Positions 14,328 to 22,925 of a stretch of 27,926 nucleotides of DNA are shown piece by piece. The notes below the pieces were generated by a model. The model had not been told where the DNA came from and did not search any database. It was given only the letters and a program-made list of their open reading frames with translations. A program made the translations under genes and the position numbers. Each line of letters begins with the position of its first letter. Position 1 is the first letter of the stretch. The stretch is from JAEYFP01 sp964566545. GTDB lineage: Bacteria; Bacillota; Clostridia; Lachnospirales; Lachnospiraceae. The stretch spans positions 1 to 27,926 of the forward strand of contig CAZMIX010000031.1 of the NCBI GenBank assembly GCA_964566545.1, given 5' to 3'.

Positions 14328-15362
14328 GTGGATCTGGATGAAAGAAAAAAGAAAATATTGTATGCGATCATTAAGACTTATCTGGAAACGGGTGAGCCCG
14401 TCGGCTCCAGAACAATTTCCAAATATACGGATCTGAAATTAAGTTCGGCAACGATCCGTAATGAAATGTCCGACTTAGAGGAGCTCGGCTATATCATTCA
14501 GCCGCACACCTCGGCAGGTCGCATTCCTTCTGACAAAGGCTATCGATTTTATGTGGATCAGCTGATGGAGGATAAGGAGCGCGAGGTCGATGAGATGAGG
14601 GAAATTCTCATTGATAAGGCTGACAAGATGGAACGTTTGTTAAAGCAGGTTGCCAGATCGCTTGCAGTCAATACGAATTACGCGACGATGATTTCTGCGC
14701 CGCAGTACCATCACAACAAGCTGAAATTTATCCAGCTTTCTCGTTTGGAAGTCAATCAGATTGTAGCGGTCATTGTTGTTGAAGGAAATATTATTAAAAA
14801 CCAGATCATTGATACGGCGTGTGATTTCGATGACGATACACTGTTAAAACTGAACATCTTGTTAAATACGAATTTAAACGGTCTTTCGATCGAGGAAATC
14901 AACCTTGGCATTATTTCTAAAATGAAGGAACAGGCCGGTGTTCACAGCAGCTTTGTCAGTGAGGTGATTGATGCGATAGCGGATGCGATTAAGGCAGATG
15001 AGGATCTAGAAATTTATACAAGCGGCACAAACAATATTTTTAAATATCCGGAGCTCAGTGACAACGAAAAGGCCAGCGAAATCATCACGGCTTTTGAGGA
15101 AAAGAAGCAGCTTTCCGATATTGTATATGAGACACTTTCCAAGAGGGATGAGGATCACAAGGGCATTCAGATTTATATTGGGGAGGAATCGCCGGTTCAG
15201 AATATGAAGGATTGCAGTGTCGTGACAGCAACTTACGAATTAGAGGAAGGTATGCAGGGAACGATAGGTATCATAGGTCCGAAGCGGATGGATTATGATA
15301 AAGTCGTCAAGACATTAAAATCGCTGACAAATCAGTTGGATGCGTTATATAAAAAGACATAG
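14328..15362 (+). CDS. hrcA: Heat-inducible transcription repressor HrcA
   Basis: HrcA (344 residues) represses chaperone genes by binding CIRCE and is itself kept active by GroEL. The N-terminal winged helix is clear: DLDERKKKILYAIIKTYLETGEP, then GSRTISKYTDLKLSSATIRNEMSDLEELGYI and the HTSAGRIPSDKGYRFYVD wing. The GAF-like dimerisation domain follows with typical segments such as LSRLEVNQIVAVIVVEGN and a C-terminal IGIIGPKRMDYDKV. Start chosen: GTG 14328, preceded by AGAGGG at 14312-14317. A longer reading from TTG 14286 would run through CIRCE and lacks an RBS. It is the first gene of the operon, 26 bases before grpE, under its own CIRCE site. Confidence 0.96.
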   Translation: MDLDERKKKILYAIIKTYLETGEPVGSRTISKYTDLKLSSATIRNEMSDLEELGYIIQPHTSAGRIPSDKGYRFYVDQLMEDKEREVDEMREILIDKADKMERLLKQVARSLAVNTNYATMISAPQYHHNKLKFIQLSRLEVNQIVAVIVVEGNIIKNQIIDTACDFDDDTLLKLNILLNTNLNGLSIEEINLGIISKMKEQAGVHSSFVSEVIDAIADAIKADEDLEIYTSGTNNIFKYPELSDNEKASEIITAFEEKKQLSDIVYETLSKRDEDHKGIQIYIGEESPVQNMKDCSVVTATYELEEGMQGTIGIIGPKRMDYDKVVKTLKSLTNQLDALYKKT

Positions 15363-15388
15363 TAGGACGAAAGGAGAATGATAGGGGC

Positions 15389-16063
15389 GTGACTGATATG
15401 GAAAAGGATTTAACAGAAGAAATTCTGGAAGAGGTTTCGCAGGAGCCTGCGGCGGATATGCCGACAGAGGAATCGACGGCACAGGGGTCGGCAGAAAGAT
15501 GCACTACACAAGAGCAGGAAGCCGAAGAGCCTAAGGTTACAGGATCGGAGTCCGCAGCGTCGGAGGCGGAAAAATCCGCGGATGTGAAATCTGTTTTCGG
15601 AAGAAAAGAGAAGAAGGAAAAGAAAGATAAGAAGGACGAACGGATCGAGGAGCTGACCGATCAGGTAAAACGTCAGATGGCGGAATTTGATAATTTCAGA
15701 AAGAGAACCGACAAAGAAAAGTCATCGATGTATGATATGGGAGCAAAAACGGTCGTTGAAAAGATACTTTCGGTGTTGGATAACTTTGAGAGAGGTTTAC
15801 AGACGGTACCGGAGGAAGAAAAGGACTTACCGTTTGCCGCCGGAATGAATATGATTTATAAGCAGCTTCTCGGTGAGCTGGAGCAGATTGGCGTCAGTCC
15901 GATTGAGGCGATCGGCAAAGAGTTTGATCCGAATTTCCATAACGCGGTCATGCAGGTCGAGAGCGAGGAGTTTGAGAGCGGTGTGGTGGCACAGGAGTTA
16001 TTAAAGGGTTATCTGTACCGTGATACGGTCGTCAGACATAGTGTGGTTGGCGTAGTACAATAG
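15389..16063 (+). CDS. grpE: Nucleotide exchange factor GrpE
   Basis: GrpE (about 224 residues) is the cytoplasmic dimer that releases ADP from DnaK. Residues 1-75 are acidic and low-complexity, rich in Glu, Ala and Ser. A basic KEKKEKKDKKDE stretch and a coiled coil follow (about 85-115, with EFDNFRKRTDKEK). The four-helix segment and beta-wing head contain FDPNFHNAVMQ and the family-typical end GYLYRDTVVRHSVVGV. GTG 15389 (AAGGAGA 11 bases upstream) and ATG 15398 are both possible starts. The unusually long disordered N-terminus is common in Clostridia. It is located between hrcA and dnaK and is probably controlled by the same CIRCE. Confidence 0.95.
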   Translation: MTDMEKDLTEEILEEVSQEPAADMPTEESTAQGSAERCTTQEQEAEEPKVTGSESAASEAEKSADVKSVFGRKEKKEKKDKKDERIEELTDQVKRQMAEFDNFRKRTDKEKSSMYDMGAKTVVEKILSVLDNFERGLQTVPEEEKDLPFAAGMNMIYKQLLGELEQIGVSPIEAIGKEFDPNFHNAVMQVESEEFESGVVAQELLKGYLYRDTVVRHSVVGVVQ

Positions 16064-16115
16064 ATGTTATTAAACTTGTTAAGAAACTAGTTATATATTT
16101 CAGGAGGGCTTAGTT

Positions 16116-17993
16116 ATGAGCAAAATTATTGGTATTGATTTAGGAACAACAAATAGCTGTGTGGCTGTTATGGAAGGTGGTAAGCCTACCGTTATCGCAA
16201 ATACGGAAGGTGCCAGAACGACACCGTCGGTTGTAGCATTTACGAAGTCGGGCGAGCGCCTTGTCGGCGAGCCGGCAAAGCGTCAGGCAGTGACGAATGC
16301 GGAAAAGACAATTTCATCCATTAAGAGAGAGATGGGTTCCGATTACAAGAGCGTGATCGACAGCAAGAAGTATTCTCCGCAGGAAATTTCGGCAATGATT
16401 CTTCAGAAGCTGAAGGCGGATGCGGAGAGCTATTTGGGAGAAAAGGTAACGGATGCGGTCATCACGGTACCGGCTTATTTTAACGATGCACAGAGACAGG
16501 CAACAAAGGATGCGGGCAAGATCGCAGGTCTGGAAGTAAATCGTATTATTAACGAGCCGACGGCAGCGGCACTTGCTTATGGTCTTGATAATGAAAAAGA
16601 ACAGAAAATCATGGTATATGACTTAGGCGGCGGTACGTTTGATGTTTCCATTATCGAAATCGGCGAAGGCGTCATCGAGGTTCTTGCGACGAGCGGTAAT
16701 AACAGGCTCGGCGGCGATGACTTTGACCAGCGCGTTACGGATTATATGCTTGCGGAGTTTAAGAAAACCGAGGGCGTTGATTTGTCAAACGACAAAATGG
16801 CGCTGCAAAGATTGAAGGAAGCTGCGGAGAAGGCAAAGAAAGAGCTTTCCAGCGCGACGACGACGAATATTAACCTTCCGTTTATTACGGCGACTTCGGA
16901 GGGGCCGAAGCACTTTGACATGAACCTGACACGTGCGAAATTCGACGAACTGACACATGAGCTTGTGGAAATGACCGCAGCTCCCGTACAGAATGCATTG
17001 AAGGATGCGGGCTTAAACGCTTCCGAGCTTGGTCAGGTATTGCTTGTAGGCGGTTCGACACGTATTCCGGCCGTACAGGATAAGGTAAGACAATTGACAG
17101 GCAAGGAGCCTTCCAAGTCTTTGAATCCGGATGAATGTGTAGCGCTCGGCGCATCCATTCAGGGCGGTAAGCTGGCAGGCGATGCGGGTGCAGGCGAAAT
17201 CCTTCTTCTGGATGTTACGCCGCTGTCACTTTCCATCGAGACGATGGGTGGTGTGGCAACAAGGCTGATTGAAAGAAATACAACGATTCCTACAAAGAAG
17301 AGTCAGATTTTCTCGACGGCTGCGGATAACCAGACGGCAGTTGACATTAATGTCGTACAGGGAGAAAGACAGTTTGCGAAGGATAACAAGTCTCTCGGGC
17401 AGTTCCGTTTGGACGGCATTCCTCCTGCAAGACGCGGTATCCCTCAGATCGAGGTAACCTTTGATATTGATGCGAACGGTATTGTGAACGTTTCCGCAAA
17501 GGATCTGGGAACGGGCAAGGAGCAGCACATCACGATTACGGCGGGTTCAAATATGTCCGATTCCGATATCGACAAGGCGGTGAAGGAAGCTGCCGAATAT
17601 GAAGCACAGGATAAGAAGCGCAAGGAAGCGATCGATGCAAAGAATGATGCGGATTCTTTCGTATTCCAGACTGAAAAGGCGATGGAAGAGGTTGGTGACA
17701 AGCTTGACGCAAACGATAAGACCGCGGTAGAAGCAGAGCTGAATGTTTTGAAGGAGCTTGTTGCAAAGGCAGATCCGGATAACATGACCGAGGATCAGGT
17801 CGTTGAATTAAAGGCGGCGCAGGAAAAAGCAATGCAGGCGGCACAGAAGCTTTTTGAAAAGATGTATGAGAAGACGCAGGCAGCCGGCGGCGCTGGTCCC
17901 GATATGGGCAACATGGGAGGTGCCGGTCCTGATATGGGTCAGAGTACGAGCTATGGAGATGATGTGGTTGACGGAGATTATAAAGAAGTATAA
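16116..17993 (+). CDS. dnaK: Molecular chaperone DnaK (Hsp70)
   Basis: This 625-residue cytoplasmic chaperone binds exposed hydrophobic peptides in an ATP-dependent cycle with DnaJ and GrpE. The ATPase domain (1 to about 355) shows IIGIDLGTTNSCVAV (4-18), the VPAYFNDAQRQATKDAGKIAG region, YDLGGGTFDVS and VLLVGGSTRIPAV. The interdomain linker LLLDVTPLSLSIE leads to the substrate-binding domain (GERQFAKDNKSLGQF, IPQIEVTFDIDANGI) and the helical lid. The C-terminus is a Gly/Met-rich tail with a repeat of AGPDMG, ending DDVVDGDYKEV. The gap in the ATPase domain relative to E. coli DnaK is the usual Gram-positive pattern. AGGAGGG lies just upstream of ATG 16116. Confidence 0.98.
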   Translation: MSKIIGIDLGTTNSCVAVMEGGKPTVIANTEGARTTPSVVAFTKSGERLVGEPAKRQAVTNAEKTISSIKREMGSDYKSVIDSKKYSPQEISAMILQKLKADAESYLGEKVTDAVITVPAYFNDAQRQATKDAGKIAGLEVNRIINEPTAAALAYGLDNEKEQKIMVYDLGGGTFDVSIIEIGEGVIEVLATSGNNRLGGDDFDQRVTDYMLAEFKKTEGVDLSNDKMALQRLKEAAEKAKKELSSATTTNINLPFITATSEGPKHFDMNLTRAKFDELTHELVEMTAAPVQNALKDAGLNASELGQVLLVGGSTRIPAVQDKVRQLTGKEPSKSLNPDECVALGASIQGGKLAGDAGAGEILLLDVTPLSLSIETMGGVATRLIERNTTIPTKKSQIFSTAADNQTAVDINVVQGERQFAKDNKSLGQFRLDGIPPARRGIPQIEVTFDIDANGIVNVSAKDLGTGKEQHITITAGSNMSDSDIDKAVKEAAEYEAQDKKRKEAIDAKNDADSFVFQTEKAMEEVGDKLDANDKTAVEAELNVLKELVAKADPDNMTEDQVVELKAAQEKAMQAAQKLFEKMYEKTQAAGGAGPDMGNMGGAGPDMGQSTSYGDDVVDGDYKEV

Positions 17994-18014
17994 ATTTTAT
18001 AAAAGGTGACAGTT

Positions 18015-19190
18015 ATGGCAGAGTCTAAAAGAGATTATTATGAGGTTCTTGGCGTTGATAGAAATGCTGATGAAGCCGCAATTAAAAAGGCATATCGTAC
18101 ACTGGCAAAAAAATATCATCCAGATATGAACCCGGGTAATGCGGAAGCCGAAAAGAAATTTAAAGAGGCTTCGGAGGCGTATGCCGTACTGAGCGATTCG
18201 GAGAAGAAGCAGCAGTATGACCAATTTGGTCATGCGGCGTTTGAAAACGGCGGTGCCGGAGGGTACGGAGGTTTTGATTTCAGCGGCGCCGACTTCGGAG
18301 ATATCTTTGGAGATATCTTTGGAGATTTGTTTGGAGGCGGAAGAAGCAGAACCAGCCGTACCAACAATGGCCCGATGAAAGGTGCGAATCTGCGCACAAG
18401 CATCAGAATTACATTTGAAGAGGCCGTGTTCGGTGTGGATAAGGAAATTGAACTGAGCCTGAAGGATACGTGCACAACCTGTCATGGTATGGGTGCAAAG
18501 CCGGGAACGAACCCGGAAACGTGTCAAAAATGCGGCGGTAAGGGTCAGGTCGTCTATACGACCCAGTCGTTGTTCGGAATGGTCAGAAATGTGCAGACTT
18601 GTCCGGACTGTCAGGGCAGCGGTAAGGTCGTAAAAGAGAAATGTATCGACTGTCATGGCACCGGCTATATTTCCAACAAGAAGAAAATACAGGTATCGAT
18701 TCCCGCCGGAATCGACAATGGGCAGAGCGTGCGTATCAGGGATAAGGGAGAGCCAGGCATCAATGGAGGTCCGAGAGGTGATTTGCTCGTCGAGATCGTC
18801 GTTGCCAGACATCCGATTTTCCAGAGACAGGATACCAATATTTTTTCTACGGCACCGATTTCCTACGCGCAGGCAGCCCTTGGCGGTGAGCTTCTAATCG
18901 ATACGGTGGACGGAAAAGTCATTTATGAAGTGAAAGCCGGCACGCAGACCGATACAAAGGTTCGTCTAAAAGGAAAGGGCGTACCGTCCCTTAGAAATAA
19001 GCAGGTGCGTGGCGATCATTATGTGACGCTTGTCGTACAGGTGCCGGATCCTCTGAATGCAGAGGCAAAGGATTTGCTGCGTAAATTTGACGAGATGACA
19101 GGCAATTCACTTCGCACATCGGAAGAATATATGGATAAAAGACCTGCCGAAGAAAGCGAAAAGAGGAAAAAAGGGTTTTGGAATAAGTAG
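18015..19190 (+). CDS. dnaJ: Chaperone protein DnaJ (Hsp40)
   Basis: This full-length type I DnaJ has 391 residues. The J domain spans residues 5-72 with the ATPase-stimulating HPD at 35-37. A Gly/Phe region follows, containing three GD[IL]F repeats encoded by 12-bp tandem repeats (18297-18332). Next are four zinc-binding motifs: CTTCHGMG, CQKCGGKG, CPDCQGSG and CIDCHGTG. The C-terminal substrate-binding domains contain the IPAGIDNGQSVRI segment. ATG 18015 fits AAAAGG at 18001-18006; an in-frame GTG at 18006 overlaps that site. The C-terminus is Lys-rich. It delivers clients to DnaK and is the last gene of the CIRCE operon, 21 bases after dnaK. Confidence 0.97.
   Translation: MAESKRDYYEVLGVDRNADEAAIKKAYRTLAKKYHPDMNPGNAEAEKKFKEASEAYAVLSDSEKKQQYDQFGHAAFENGGAGGYGGFDFSGADFGDIFGDIFGDLFGGGRSRTSRTNNGPMKGANLRTSIRITFEEAVFGVDKEIELSLKDTCTTCHGMGAKPGTNPETCQKCGGKGQVVYTTQSLFGMVRNVQTCPDCQGSGKVVKEKCIDCHGTGYISNKKKIQVSIPAGIDNGQSVRIRDKGEPGINGGPRGDLLVEIVVARHPIFQRQDTNIFSTAPISYAQAALGGELLIDTVDGKVIYEVKAGTQTDTKVRLKGKGVPSLRNKQVRGDHYVTLVVQVPDPLNAEAKDLLRKFDEMTGNSLRTSEEYMDKRPAEESEKRKKGFWNK
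18297..18332 (+). repeat. Three 12-bp tandem repeats in dnaJ
   Basis: GGAGATATCTTT occurs twice in tandem and a diverged third copy (GGAGATTTGTTT) follows. They encode GDIF-GDIF-GDLF in the Gly/Phe region. Copy number could vary by slippage without breaking the frame. Confidence 0.8.
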
Positions 19191-19239
19191 TATTTGTGAG
19201 TCATTTAGAGCCCATTTTAGGTCTGTTTAAAAGAAAATA

Positions 19240-19268
19240 TTGATTTATATGGTCAAATAAATTATAAT
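19240..19268 (+). promoter_or_regulatory. Sigma-A promoter upstream of the DUF3048 lipoprotein
   Basis: TTGATT (19240-19245) and a perfect TATAAT (19263-19268) are 17 bp apart. The start would fall near 19275, just before the hairpin at 19283-19304, so the hairpin lies in the leader of this transcript as well as downstream of dnaJ. Confidence 0.6.
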
Positions 19269-19282
19269 ATGGGTTGTTTGCA

Positions 19283-19313
19283 GCTGTCATGGTTTGCGGA
19301 CAGCCCGTTTTTA
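19283..19313 (+). terminator. Terminator-like hairpin between dnaJ and the lipoprotein gene
   Basis: GCTGTC (19283-19288) pairs with GACAGC (19299-19304), followed by CCGTTTTTA. A competing pairing, GGGTTGT (19271-19277) with ACAGCCC (19300-19306), is possible. It may terminate the heat-shock operon, or attenuate the transcript from the promoter at 19240-19268. Confidence 0.5.
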
Positions 19314-19414
19314 TGCGAGCTTGCATCAAATAAAAAGAATTTTGAATAATGAGAAATATGAGAAAAATTCTGTGCATGGAAAAGAAGTCGTAAAATTGAA
19401 AGAGGCAATATAAG

Positions 19415-20548
19415 ATGAATATATTAAAAAAGGCTAAAGGAAAATGGATATTGGTGTTTACGGGAGTGATTTGTGCCGGTTTGCTGGCCGGCTGTAAAGA
19501 TAAACAGACGCAGGAAAATCCGACGCAGGAAAATCCGACGCAGGAGACTTCGCCCGAAGGCGAAACAACGCCGGTCAAGGAACCGGAAGAGGTTGCGACG
19601 ACACTTGAGCCGGGGCAAATGCGCAGCTATTTAAGCGGACTTCCTGTAGACGAGGAAATTGGAAACAGAAGACCGCTTGCGATTATGCTGAATAATCTGG
19701 AGGCGGCGCAGCCGATGAGCGGTATTTCTTATTCCGACGTCGTCTATGAGTATGTTGTAGAGGGCTACATTACGAGATTGATGGGTCTTTTTGAAAACTA
19801 TGATGATTTGGATAAAGTCGGTTCCGTAAGAAGCTGCCGGGAATATTTTGTTTATACGGCACTAGAGTTTGATGCCATCTATATGCATTTTGGACAGGCA
19901 GCTTATGCAGTCGATCTGTTGGATCGGGATTATGTGGATAATTTAAATGGTCTTGGAGAGGCGGGCGACACGTCGTTTTACCGGACGACCGAGCGGCAGG
20001 CACCGCATAATGTCTATACGAGCGCCGCAGGAATCGCGGCGGGCATTAAGAAGCTTGGCTATCGCGAGGATCATTACGACGGCTATAAAGGCAAATTTAA
20101 CTTTGTTGATTTGGGCGAAGAAATAACAAATGAAGGCGGCGGGTCGGCAATTTACATTGAACCGAAATACAAGATCAACAAGCCTTGGTTTGAATACAAT
20201 GAGAAAACGGAAAAGTACGATCGTTTCCAATACGGGGGAGCGCAGCTCGATGATTTGACGGGCGAGCAGATTTCCTATGATAATGTTATTTTGCAATATA
20301 ACAAATGGGTTCAGCTCGATGAAAAGGATTATCTCGCGTTCGACTGCCATTCGGGCGGAGTGATTCAGTATTGCACGAAAGGCAAGGTCACGGTAGGCAC
20401 CTGGCAACGAGAGATCAATGAAGATAATTACGATATGAGCGCCATTCGTTATTATGACATGGATGGAAACGAAATTCAAATTAATAATGGAAAGACATGG
20501 ATCTGTGTCATTCAGGACACGGAACTGGAAAAAGTGATCATAAAATAA
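19415..20548 (+). CDS. DUF3048 domain lipoprotein (YerB-like)
   Basis: This 377-residue predicted membrane-anchored lipoprotein has a basic N-region (MNILKKAKGKW), a hydrophobic core and the lipobox LAGC with the modified cysteine at C27. A Gln/Glu/Pro/Thr-rich spacer follows (about 28-60, with two perfect 15-bp repeats and a partial third), then the DUF3048 region. It includes GNRRPLAIMLNNLEAAQPMSG, SDVVYEYVVEGYITRLMGLF, GSVRSCREYFV and ERQAPHNVYTS. The C-terminal part, from about residue 225, matches the second YerB domain. It acts outside the cytoplasmic membrane. The biochemical role is not evident from sequence. AGAGG lies about 10 bases before ATG 19415. The gene is single, convergent with manC and closed by a strong terminator. 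Confidence 0.88.
   Translation: MNILKKAKGKWILVFTGVICAGLLAGCKDKQTQENPTQENPTQETSPEGETTPVKEPEEVATTLEPGQMRSYLSGLPVDEEIGNRRPLAIMLNNLEAAQPMSGISYSDVVYEYVVEGYITRLMGLFENYDDLDKVGSVRSCREYFVYTALEFDAIYMHFGQAAYAVDLLDRDYVDNLNGLGEAGDTSFYRTTERQAPHNVYTSAAGIAAGIKKLGYREDHYDGYKGKFNFVDLGEEITNEGGGSAIYIEPKYKINKPWFEYNEKTEKYDRFQYGGAQLDDLTGEQISYDNVILQYNKWVQLDEKDYLAFDCHSGGVIQYCTKGKVTVGTWQREINEDNYDMSAIRYYDMDGNEIQINNGKTWICVIQDTELEKVIIK
19508..19546 (+). repeat. 15-bp tandem repeats in the lipoprotein spacer
   Basis: ACGCAGGAAAATCCG is repeated exactly at 19508-19522 and 19523-19537, with a partial third copy to 19546. It encodes TQENP units in the linker after the lipid anchor and can change linker length by slippage. 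Confidence 0.85.
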
Positions 20549-20590
20549 ATTATATGGTGCCTATGGATAGCAGATTGCTCCATGAGTCAT

Positions 20591-20625
20591 AAGAGAAGCA
20601 GACCGTTCCAGGCCTGCTTCTTTTT
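20591..20625 (+). terminator. Rho-independent terminator of the lipoprotein gene
   Basis: AAGAGAAGCAG (20591-20601) pairs with CTGCTTCTTTTT (20614-20625), including the GAAGCAG/CTGCTTC core, and ends in a T-run. It lies between two convergent genes; the minus-strand T-run is weak. Confidence 0.8.
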
Positions 20626-20643
20626 CATACATGCTATATAAAA

Positions 20644-21714
20644 TTACAGATATTCGTTACGATTGCAGATTTTCAGATTTTCAAGCACCTTTTTGATATC
20701 GGCTGTACTGTTCTTTTCACAAATCAGCGTCGCATCATCCGTATCGACGATAATGAGATCTTCAAGCCCCACGGTTGCGATTAGCTTTTTATCTCCTTGT
20801 ATAATACAGTTTTTTGTGTCGATCGTCACAATATTGCCGTCCACAATATTGCCGAATTCGTTTGATTTTTTAATTCTTTCCACGGCAAGCCAAGAACCCA
20901 CGTCATCCCAGCCAAAGGTGCCGGGAATCGTATAGATGTTTTCTGATTTTTCCATGATGCCATAATCGATGGAAATTGAGGGGAAATTCGGAAACACCTT
21001 TTCCAATATTTCATTCTGAGCCGAGGTTTTAATCGCATCCCGTATTGTAAGCATGCCCTCATAGGTGTCCGGCATAAAACGTTCTAATTTTTGCAGGATC
21101 GTGGAAAGCTTCCAGAGGAAGATACCGCTGTTCCACAAGTATTCGTCGGAATTTACATATTCCTTTGCGAGCTCCAGAGACGGTTTTTCAACGAATCTGT
21201 CCACCTTGAATGCACGGCCGTCACAAATTTCATTGACAAATTTGATATAGCCGTAACCGGTCTCGGGATAATCCGGCGCGATGCCGACCGTGACCAGGTT
21301 GTCACCCTGCTCGGCTACATTGCAGGCATCACAAAGTGTCGTCTGATACATGCTGCTATATTTGATGAGATGATCGGAAGGTAGCACCATCATGATTGCA
21401 TCGTCGTATTTTTTTGAAATGTGCGCAACACCCAACGCAATACACGGAGCGGTATTTCTGCCAACGGGTTCACAAAGAATATTTTCGGTCGGAACGCCGG
21501 GAAGCTGCTCGATTACAAGGGGGTAATAGTCTTTGTTTGTGGCGATATAAATATCCTCCATATCGACAAGCGGAAGGATGCGCTCTACGGTGAGCTGAAT
21601 CATTGTCTTGCCGTCGTCTGTCAGGGAAAGAAACTGCTTCGGAAGGGTTTTCCGGCTGCGCGGCCAAAAGCGTTCGCCGCGACCTCCTGCCATAATAAGT
21701 GCTGTTTTTTTCAT
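20644..21714 (-). CDS. manC: Mannose-1-phosphate guanylyltransferase
   Basis: This 356-residue cytoplasmic enzyme makes GDP-mannose from GTP and mannose-1-phosphate. The N-terminal signature is LIMAGGRGERFWPRSRKTLPKQF (split here as GGRGERFWPRSR, residues 10-21, and TLPKQF, 23-28). Others are NTAPCIALG, VLPSDH, ETGYGYIKF, RFVEKPS, WNSGIFLW and the late GWDDVGSW motif. Length fits the monofunctional type I enzymes; the phosphomannose isomerase domain of bifunctional ManC/AlgA is absent. It is a single gene on the minus strand with a good promoter at 21789-21817. GDP-mannose would feed mannosylated surface glycans or the lipid-linked sugars made by GT2 enzymes. Specificity for mannose over another hexose is likely from family, not proven. 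Confidence 0.92.
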   Translation of the reverse strand: MKKTALIMAGGRGERFWPRSRKTLPKQFLSLTDDGKTMIQLTVERILPLVDMEDIYIATNKDYYPLVIEQLPGVPTENILCEPVGRNTAPCIALGVAHISKKYDDAIMMVLPSDHLIKYSSMYQTTLCDACNVAEQGDNLVTVGIAPDYPETGYGYIKFVNEICDGRAFKVDRFVEKPSLELAKEYVNSDEYLWNSGIFLWKLSTILQKLERFMPDTYEGMLTIRDAIKTSAQNEILEKVFPNFPSISIDYGIMEKSENIYTIPGTFGWDDVGSWLAVERIKKSNEFGNIVDGNIVTIDTKNCIIQGDKKLIATVGLEDLIIVDTDDATLICEKNSTADIKKVLENLKICNRNEYL

Positions 21715-21788
21715 ACTGCTACCTGCCTTTTTAATAGTTTAAAATCAAATAACCCTATCACGTATGTTTCATGTTACATTTGCTATTC

Positions 21789-21817
21789 ATTATATCCGAA
21801 TTGACGCCAAATAGCAA
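21789..21817 (-). promoter_or_regulatory. Sigma-A promoter of manC (minus strand)
   Basis: Read on the minus strand, TTGCTA (21817-21812) and a perfect TATAAT (21794-21789) are separated by 17 bp. The start codon of manC lies about 75 bases downstream. Confidence 0.6.
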
Positions 21818-21870
21818 ACTCCGCAGAATAGAGAAAAAACGGGAACCCCCTAGTGCTTTGGAGGATTTCG

Positions 21871-21879
21871 TGTTATACT
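21871..21879 (+). promoter_or_regulatory. Possible extended -10 promoter for prmA
   Basis: TGT followed by TATACT (21874-21879) forms an extended -10 element; no clear -35 is visible. It is the only plausible promoter between the divergent manC and prmA genes on this strand. Confidence 0.35.
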
Positions 21880-21928
21880 TAAAAATTGATAATGCTGCGG
21901 AAATACGAAAGCAAAAAAGGAGAAGGTT

Positions 21929-22891
21929 ATGCGTTATAACAAGTATACGATCAAAACGCTTACAGAAGCGGAGGATATTGTGATCAGCGCATTGGTGGAT
22001 ATTGGGATTGAAGGTGTGGAAATTGAGGACAAGGTGCCGCTTACCGAGGAAGAAAAGGCACAGATGTTTGTGGATATTCTGCCGCAGGGCTCTGACGACG
22101 ACGGGATTGCCTATTTGAGCTTTTATCTGGATGCCGAGGAGGAGCAGGAGTCGGTGCTTGCCGCCGTCCGCAGGGAGCTTGAGGAACTAAAGAGCTTTCT
22201 GGATGTCGGGGAATGCACGATCACATCTTCCGAGACGGCGGATGAGGATTTTCTGAATAATTGGAAGCAGTATTTTCATCAGTTTTATGTTGACGATATT
22301 TTGATCATTCCTTCCTGGGAAGAGGTGAAAGCAGAGGACCGGGACAAGATGATCATTCATATCGATCCGGGAACAGCGTTTGGCACGGGCATGCATGAAA
22401 CGACGCAGCTTTGTATTCGTCAGCTTCGTAAATACGTAACGCCGGATACCGCGCTGCTGGATGTCGGAACCGGAAGCGGTATTCTTTCCGTTCTGGCATA
22501 TAAATTTGGTGCAAGGTCGGCGATTGGGACGGATCTGGATATTTGCGCGATTGATGCGGCAAAGAACAATATGGAGGTTAACGGCCTGAAAGACGCGGGC
22601 TTCCAGCTTTTAATAGGAAATATAATTGATGATCAGAGAATAAAGGATGCGGTCGGCTACGAAAAATATGATATTGTGGCCGCTAATATACTAGCGGAGG
22701 TTCTTGTGCCTCTAACGCCCGTTATTTGGCATCAGCTTAAGCCGGGCGGCATTTATATCACGTCGGGAATTATAGACGACAAGGAAGAAACTGTTGTGCG
22801 CGCCTTGAAACAAGCGGGCTTTGAGGTGCTTGAGATTAATTATCAAGGCGAATGGGTCAATGTGACGGCTAAAAAGCCGCTTTCATGGTAA
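21929..22891 (+). CDS. prmA: Ribosomal protein L11 methyltransferase
   Basis: PrmA (320 residues) is an AdoMet-dependent enzyme that trimethylates ribosomal protein L11. The N-terminal substrate-recognition domain (1-100) is followed by a short linker with NNWKQYFH. The Rossmann methyltransferase domain carries IDPGTAFGTGMHETT (145-159), AdoMet motif I LLDVGTGSGILS (176-187), an acidic loop GTDLDICAIDAA, and the active-site region AANILAEVLVPL. AAAAAAGGAGAA lies shortly before ATG 21929. In Bacillus and Clostridia prmA normally follows dnaJ directly; here a lipoprotein gene and manC have come between. It is followed 34 bases later by rsmE. Confidence 0.96.
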   Translation: MRYNKYTIKTLTEAEDIVISALVDIGIEGVEIEDKVPLTEEEKAQMFVDILPQGSDDDGIAYLSFYLDAEEEQESVLAAVRRELEELKSFLDVGECTITSSETADEDFLNNWKQYFHQFYVDDILIIPSWEEVKAEDRDKMIIHIDPGTAFGTGMHETTQLCIRQLRKYVTPDTALLDVGTGSGILSVLAYKFGARSAIGTDLDICAIDAAKNNMEVNGLKDAGFQLLIGNIIDDQRIKDAVGYEKYDIVAANILAEVLVPLTPVIWHQLKPGGIYITSGIIDDKEETVVRALKQAGFEVLEINYQGEWVNVTAKKPLSW

Positions 22892-22925
22892 TCCTTCTTA
22901 AGGGAGGAAATCGGAGAAGAAATTT

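Noticed and set aside
17997..18812. 271-codon open frame on the minus strand
   Set aside because: It lies entirely antisense to dnaJ, whose four zinc motifs and J domain prove the plus-strand reading.
19943..20479. 178-codon open frame on the minus strand
   Set aside because: It is antisense to the DUF3048 lipoprotein, which has a lipobox and conserved motifs on the plus strand.
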